Source: an uncultured Clostridia bacterium
GTDB taxonomy: Bacteria > Bacillota > Clostridia > Lachnospirales > Lachnospiraceae
Length of the DNA: 11,413 bases
Reading direction: 5' to 3'
Assembly: GCA_947178015.1 (NCBI GenBank)
Contig: CAMWWW010000043.1
Location: 1 to 11,413 of the forward strand
Shown here: piece by piece, positions 8,279 through 11,413 of the stretch
Layout of the letters: each line of letters begins with the position of its first letter
Position numbering within the stretch: position 1 is the first letter of the stretch
Made by a program: the position numbers and the translations under genes
Notes under the pieces: model-generated
The model's input: only the letters and a program-made list of their open reading frames with translations
Databases searched by the model: none
Told to the model about the DNA's origin: nothing

Positions 8279-8285
8279 CCTCCTT
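8279..8285 (-). promoter_or_regulatory. Ribosome binding site supporting the GTG start of fakA
   Basis: The minus strand reads AAGGAGG, a full Shine-Dalgarno match, ending eight bases before GTG at 8270. No ATG lies between them, so the GTG start is well supported. Confidence 0.8.
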
Positions 8286-8299
8286 GATTACACCGGCGA

Positions 8300-8656
8300 T
8301 CAGTCAATCACTCTGACACCTTCGACATATATATTTATTTTTTCTACCTCCATACCGGTGAACTCTTCTACCTTGTATTTCACGTTATGGATTAAATTAT
8401 CTGCAACCGCAGATATGCTTACCCCATATACAACTATGACATGGAACGCGATCGTAAGCTTGTTATCATCAATCACAACGCTTATCCCCTGTGTAAGACT
8501 TTCTCTTTTCAGCAGCTTTACCAAGCCATCCGTCATACTGACATACGCCATACCCACGATTCCGAAACATTCCACGGCAAGCGTACCGGCATACTTCGCG
8601 ATTACGCCGGCATCTATCGTGACCTCACCCAGAGCTGTACTCATTCGACCTTTCAT
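8300..8656 (-). CDS. yloU: Asp23/Gls24 family envelope-stress protein (YloU-like)
   Basis: A 118-residue Asp23/DUF322 protein. Family hallmarks are visible: a short N-terminal strand (LGEVTIDAGVIAKYAG), a central VVIDDNKLTIAFHVIVVYGVSI core, and a closing VEEFTGMEVEKINIYVEGVRV. In Firmicutes such proteins are cytosolic or membrane-associated and linked to envelope stress, and the gene regularly precedes fakA (B. subtilis yloU–yloV). The exact molecular role is not established. GGAGG lies eight bases before the ATG at 8656. A second Met at residue 5 is a less likely start. The 29-base gap to fakA indicates one operon. Confidence 0.9.
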   Translation of the reverse strand: MKGRMSTALGEVTIDAGVIAKYAGTLAVECFGIVGMAYVSMTDGLVKLLKRESLTQGISVVIDDNKLTIAFHVIVVYGVSISAVADNLIHNVKYKVEEFTGMEVEKINIYVEGVRVID

Positions 8657-8699
8657 CTGATTACCTCCATCCTCTGATTCTACTTATTCGGATATTTTG

Positions 8700-8728
8700 A
8701 GTATACCCCATTTTTACCAAAAAGAAAA
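8700..8728 (-). promoter_or_regulatory. Possible promoter for yloU–fakA
   Basis: On the minus strand a TATACT -10 box (8700-8705, five of six) lies 44 bases before the yloU start. The hexamer 17 bases further upstream (8723-8728) reads TTTTCT, a poor -35 match. A promoter is expected here because the upstream gene encodes an unrelated secreted protein, but the sequence support is weak. Confidence 0.3.
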
Positions 8729-8736
8729 CCACTTTC

Positions 8737-9711
8737 TTAATATCTTGTAATACATTCTGCATAAATGCTGTCCAAGTACTCCTTTGTCAGAACACCGTCC
8801 CAGTGAATCATGCAGTTTCCTCCATAGTTTGCCTCCGCGGTAATCAAGCTGTCCTTCGTCTTCCCTATAACAAATACTGTGTGTCCTTCAGCGACAAAGG
8901 TTTCCTTCGAGGGGCTGTAGCGAAGGTAATCCCCTACTTTTACCTTATCAAAGGAATAGGCGTATTCTGTCCTTCCCGCCTCCACGCCAAAAACCTCATC
9001 TGAGAGCTTTCGCGCAAATCCATCGCACTGATATCCCCGCACATTGCCAAGTATATAGGAATTGCAGTACATAAGCCCATTCAGCGCATGATTGCATGGC
9101 GTGCTTGTCACCGTGCTGCTGTAGTCCGCCGACTCATCCAAGCCCACATGGTTCCAGTACATATTATCGGGATATTTTGTCCGCATACTATTGATTGTAT
9201 CTGTGATCCCTGAGGTAAAATCCTGCTGCTGCACTGCATCCTGCTTCCATGCGCCGGAAGCATCCAGATAACAGCCATCCACCCAGCTATTTACCGCCAT
9301 AGCTCCATTGGAATACAGATAATACCACGCGCCGGAGCTTTCCTGCCAGCCCGTCTTCATCACACCAGAGGAGTCTAACAGATACCATGTGCCATCCGCA
9401 TCACAAAGCCAGCCTGTGTGCATACCTCCATCCGCATCAAAGTAATACCAATTTCCATCTATCCACCACCAGCCAGTGATCATATAGCCCGTGTCGTCAA
9501 AGGCATACCATTTCTCTCCGTCAGAAAGCCACATCTGACGCGCGCAGGTACCATCCTGAAACTGCACCCACCAGCCCGTCTCGTCGTGACGCCAATACCC
9601 TTCCGCCGACGCATGGGCGGTCATGCCGGCACTCATCAACCCTACTACAATCGCTCCCACAGTCACTGCTTTTTTTATCTTGGCGTATAATCTGTTATGT
9701 ATGTTTCTCAT
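8737..9711 (-). CDS. Secreted cell-wall-binding-repeat protein with Cys/His (CHAP- or papain-like) C-terminal domain
   Basis: A 324-residue protein, numbered from ATG 9711. The basic N-terminus and hydrophobic core AVTVGAIVVGLMSAGM, ending in AHASA near 32-36, form a signal peptide. Residues about 38-157 hold five or so aromatic repeats of the choline-binding type (for example GWWWIDGNWYYFDADGGMHT and GWQESSGAWYYLYSNGAM), which usually anchor proteins to the cell surface. After a short linker, the C-terminal domain (about 170-324) contains YPDNMYWN, GYQCDGFARKLSDEVFG (Cys229), a GDYLRY strand, EGHTVFVIG (His277) and EANYGG (Asn295). The order Cys–His–Asn is that of papain/CHAP-type hydrolases, and the motifs resemble a domain common in clostridial surface proteins. 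Peptidoglycan or peptide hydrolysis is plausible but unproven. GGGGAG lies three bases before the ATG, rather close. An in-frame TTG at 9768 would add 19 residues before the signal peptide and is less likely. Confidence 0.85.
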   Translation of the reverse strand: MRNIHNRLYAKIKKAVTVGAIVVGLMSAGMTAHASAEGYWRHDETGWWVQFQDGTCARQMWLSDGEKWYAFDDTGYMITGWWWIDGNWYYFDADGGMHTGWLCDADGTWYLLDSSGVMKTGWQESSGAWYYLYSNGAMAVNSWVDGCYLDASGAWKQDAVQQQDFTSGITDTINSMRTKYPDNMYWNHVGLDESADYSSTVTSTPCNHALNGLMYCNSYILGNVRGYQCDGFARKLSDEVFGVEAGRTEYAYSFDKVKVGDYLRYSPSKETFVAEGHTVFVIGKTKDSLITAEANYGGNCMIHWDGVLTKEYLDSIYAECITRY

Positions 9712-9740
9712 GTTCTCCCCATTTCTGCGCTGCTCTTCGC

Positions 9741-9755
9741 ACAATTCAAAATTGT
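9741..9755. repeat. Small inverted repeat in the leader of the cell-wall-binding protein gene
   Basis: ACAATT (9741-9746) and AATTGT (9750-9755) are perfect inverted copies around CAA. They lie within the predicted 5' leader of the leftward gene, about 30 bases before its start codon. This could be a short mRNA hairpin or an operator. The AT-rich six-base arms make chance possible. Confidence 0.3.
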
Positions 9756-9795
9756 ACAGGCAGTGCAATTTTCATTTATTTTTGATTTACACCTC

Positions 9796-9824
9796 ATTCT
9801 ACCACAATTTTCTTTCGCCGTAAA
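9796..9824 (-). promoter_or_regulatory. Promoter of the cell-wall-binding protein gene
   Basis: On the minus strand, TTTACG (9819-9824, four of six) and TAGAAT (9796-9801, five of six) are separated by 17 bases. Transcription would begin near 9789, leaving a leader of about 78 bases before ATG 9711. This supports the shorter start, since the TTG at 9768 would lie only about 20 bases into the transcript and has no good ribosome binding site. Confidence 0.5.
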
Positions 9825-9850
9825 GGATTTCCGGCTATATGCACCTTCCA

Positions 9851-9880
9851 GAATTTTACATAAATATTTTGTGTAAATTC
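9851..9880. repeat. Imperfect palindrome between divergent promoters
   Basis: GAATTTTACA (9851-9860) and TGTAAATTC (9872-9880) are inverted copies, apart from one missing base, around an 11-base AT-rich spacer. The element lies between the promoter of the leftward surface-protein gene and that of the rightward purine phosphorylase gene. It could be an operator for either, or a chance AT-rich match. No T-run follows it, so it is not a terminator. Confidence 0.35.
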
Positions 9881-9903
9881 ACGAACGGATTGGAACATAT
9901 GCC

Positions 9904-9932
9904 TTGCACCATCCTAATTCTTCCATTATAAT
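9904..9932 (+). promoter_or_regulatory. Promoter of the purine nucleoside phosphorylase gene
   Basis: A perfect TATAAT (9927-9932) is placed 17 bases after TTGCAC (9904-9909), a -35 with its first three bases matching consensus. Transcription would begin near 9939, about 47 bases before the ATG at 9986. No purine riboswitch-like structure fits in so short a leader. Confidence 0.6.
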
Positions 9933-9985
9933 AGAGCCATGCAGCATACAATCCGCATATTTTACATATAAGGAGGAAAGCAATC

Positions 9986-10843
9986 ATGACTATCCACACA
10001 GATCTATACATGCAACAGATAGACCAAGCTGCTTCTGCCATCCGCGCAAAGCTTCCGTCTATTCCTGATATCGCAATTATTCTTGGTTCTGGTCTTGGAC
10101 CATTAGCTGATGAAGCAAAAGACCCAATTCTACTTGACTATAAAAAAATTCCTCATTTTCCGCGCTCTACCGTTGCCGGGCATGAAGGCAGGCTGGTAGC
10201 TGGAACCATCGAGGGCACTCCCGTACTCATTATGAAGGGAAGATTTCATTATTATGAAGGCTATGAGATGGAACAGGTGACATTTCCTATCCGTGTATTT
10301 GCTCGTCTTGGCATCCGCTCCCTTCTTGTCACCAATGCCGCTGGAGGAATCCGTGAGGATCTAAATCCGGGCACCCTGATGCTTATCACAGATCACCTAA
10401 GCTATCTGTGCCCTTCCCCGCTGCGCGGACCGAATCTGGACGAGTTTGGTCCACGTTTTAAAGATATGACACAAGTCTACGACAGCTCCTTGATCACGAT
10501 GGCAAAGAAAGCCGCCGATGTAGTAAAAGTACCCGTAAAAGAGGGCGTCTATGCCTTTTTCCGCGGTCCGCAGTATGAAACTCCGGCGGAGATCCGCGGC
10601 ATAAAAACACTTGGCGCGGACGCTGTCGGCATGTCCACTGTGCCGGAAACCATTGTGGCAAGACACAGCGGCATGGCGATTCTCGGCATCTCTCTTATCA
10701 CAAACAAGGCAGCAGGACTTAACAGCGGCGAGCTAAATCATGCGGAAGTAACACAGGCTGCACAACAGGCAGAGCGCAATCTGGTCGCGCTGGTAAAAGA
10801 AATTATAAAGGATTGGAATATCGATCATGATACTAGCATGTAA
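9986..10843 (+). CDS. punA: Purine nucleoside phosphorylase, trimeric 6-oxopurine type
   Basis: A 285-residue enzyme of the trimeric PNP family. It splits inosine and guanosine (and deoxy forms) with phosphate into base and (deoxy)ribose-1-phosphate, for cytoplasmic purine salvage. The active-site set of the mammalian-type enzyme is complete: Ser35 in LGSGLG, His66 in AGHEGR, Arg86 and His88 in KGRFHYYEGY, Ala118 in TNAAGG, Glu198 in GPQYETPAE, Met216 in GMSTVPE and Asn240 in LITNKAAG. The Asn at that last position marks preference for 6-oxopurines over adenosine. AAGGAGG (9970-9976) lies nine bases before the ATG, and a promoter with perfect TATAAT lies upstream. Its last 17 bases overlap the start of the ABC-F gene in another frame. 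The symbol punA follows common usage for this type; B. subtilis calls it pupG. Confidence 0.95.
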   Translation: MTIHTDLYMQQIDQAASAIRAKLPSIPDIAIILGSGLGPLADEAKDPILLDYKKIPHFPRSTVAGHEGRLVAGTIEGTPVLIMKGRFHYYEGYEMEQVTFPIRVFARLGIRSLLVTNAAGGIREDLNPGTLMLITDHLSYLCPSPLRGPNLDEFGPRFKDMTQVYDSSLITMAKKAADVVKVPVKEGVYAFFRGPQYETPAEIRGIKTLGADAVGMSTVPETIVARHSGMAILGISLITNKAAGLNSGELNHAEVTQAAQQAERNLVALVKEIIKDWNIDHDTSM

Positions 10844-11413
10844 TAACATAAGCAAAGCCTTTGTGGAGCATGTAGTGCTCTCAAAGGTATCCTTTCATAT
10901 CGAGGAAAAAGAAAAAGCCGCCATTGTGGGCATAAATGGCGCAGGAAAAAGTACATTATTAAAAATTATCGTGGGCGAGCTTGCCCCTGACGAAGGGAGC
11001 GTCACCCTCGCAAAAGGAAAAACTCTTGGCTATCTGGCACAGCATCAGAGCCTGACCAGCCATAACAGCATTTACCATGAGCTTTTGGAGGTAAAAAAGG
11101 ATATTCTTTTGCTGGAGGAAAAAATCAGAGAAGCAGAACAACAGATGCATACCCTTTCTGGTAACGCCCTCGATGAACTGATGGAAAACTACACGCGGAT
11201 GACGCATGAATTTGAATTAAAAAACGGCTATGCCTATAAAAGCGAAATCTCCGGTGTACTAAAAGGTCTTGGTTTTGATGAGGAGGAATTTAACAAAGAG
11301 ATCTCCGCACTTTCCGGCGGTCAAAAGACGCGCGTAGCACTTGGAAAACTTCTTCTCTCCAAGCCAGATGTAATCCTTCTGGACGAGCCCACCAACCATC
11401 TGGATATGAGCTC
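10827..11413 (+). CDS. ABC-F family ATPase, N-terminal part (cut by window end)
   Basis: The first 195 codons are present; the frame runs open off the window edge. The protein begins MILACNNISKAF and shows a complete first ABC domain: Walker A GINGAGKST (35-43), the Q-loop region around YLAQHQ (69-74), signature LSGGQKTR (162-169) and Walker B VILLDEPTNHLD (182-193). A helical, charged arm-like insertion (about 85-140) lies between Q-loop and signature. DEPTNHLD and the lack of membrane segments mark ABC-F proteins, soluble twin-ATPase translation factors or resistance proteins that act on ribosomes. The subgroup cannot be assigned from half a protein. The ATG overlaps the 3' end of the phosphorylase gene by 17 bases. 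Only a distant AAGGA (10808-10812) precedes it, suggesting translational coupling. Confidence 0.9.
   Translation, partial: MILACNNISKAFVEHVVLSKVSFHIEEKEKAAIVGINGAGKSTLLKIIVGELAPDEGSVTLAKGKTLGYLAQHQSLTSHNSIYHELLEVKKDILLLEEKIREAEQQMHTLSGNALDELMENYTRMTHEFELKNGYAYKSEISGVLKGLGFDEEEFNKEISALSGGQKTRVALGKLLLSKPDVILLDEPTNHLDMS

Noticed and set aside
7936..8660. Open frames on the plus strand opposite fakA and yloU (126 and 128 codons)
   Set aside because: Both are antisense to well-conserved families with strong start signals. Hydrophobic stretches in them are by-products of the opposite-strand codons.
8717..8736. Possible terminator after the cell-wall-binding protein gene
   Set aside because: On the minus strand AAGAAA and TTTCTT flank a short loop and are followed by T residues, but the six-base stem is all weak pairs except one and would be unstable.
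9712..9768. Longer start (TTG at 9768) for the cell-wall-binding protein
   Set aside because: It would place 19 extra polar residues before the signal peptide and has no good ribosome binding site. ATG 9711 begins a standard signal peptide and has GGGGAG upstream.
9939..9985. Possible purine riboswitch before the phosphorylase gene
   Set aside because: The predicted leader is only about 47 bases. I saw no three-helix junction or conserved loop sequences, and no terminator hairpin.

Overview
The window looks like a stretch of chromosome from a gut-type clostridium, most likely Lachnospiraceae. The base composition is moderate. The ribosome binding sites are strong AGGAGG/GGGGAGG types. The gene content fits: a yloU–fakA–recG block, a secreted protein with clostridial cell-wall-binding repeats, and a membrane-anchored AraC-type regulator beside a carbohydrate-active enzyme. 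The family placement is inference from protein resemblance, not from a marker gene.

Left part (1–4407), carbohydrate use. A cytoplasmic GH43 glycosidase with an unusual N-terminal ankyrin-repeat domain runs leftward from 1965. A two-transmembrane AraC-family one-component regulator runs rightward from 2154. The two genes are divergent. Their shared control region holds a near-consensus promoter for the GH43 gene (-10 at 1994-1999, -35 at 2018-2023) and three tandem 19-bp repeats (2044-2100). Two partial copies follow in the opposite orientation (2114-2143). The simplest reading is that the regulator senses an outside signal, binds these repeats, and controls the hydrolase and possibly itself. 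A strong intrinsic terminator closes the regulator gene against the convergent recG.

Middle part (4408–8656), housekeeping, all on the minus strand. In transcription order these are an Asp23/YloU-family protein, fakA (fatty acid kinase, DAK2 domain, GTG start) and recG (branch-migration helicase). The same neighbours occur in Bacillus subtilis, where sdaAB/sdaAA lie between yloV and recG; here those genes are absent. A hairpin terminator separates fakA from recG.

Right part (8737–11413). A secreted protein with about five choline-binding-type repeats and a C-terminal Cys/His (papain-like or CHAP-like) domain runs leftward from 9711. A trimeric-type purine nucleoside phosphorylase with its own promoter runs rightward. 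An ABC-F ATPase overlaps its 3' end by 17 bases and is cut by the window edge after its first ATPase domain. No mobile elements, CRISPR arrays, tRNAs or rRNAs were seen, and no gene-free stretch exceeds 300 bases. The most interesting items are the ankyrin–GH43 fusion together with its repeat-rich divergent control region, and the repeat/cysteine-domain surface protein.
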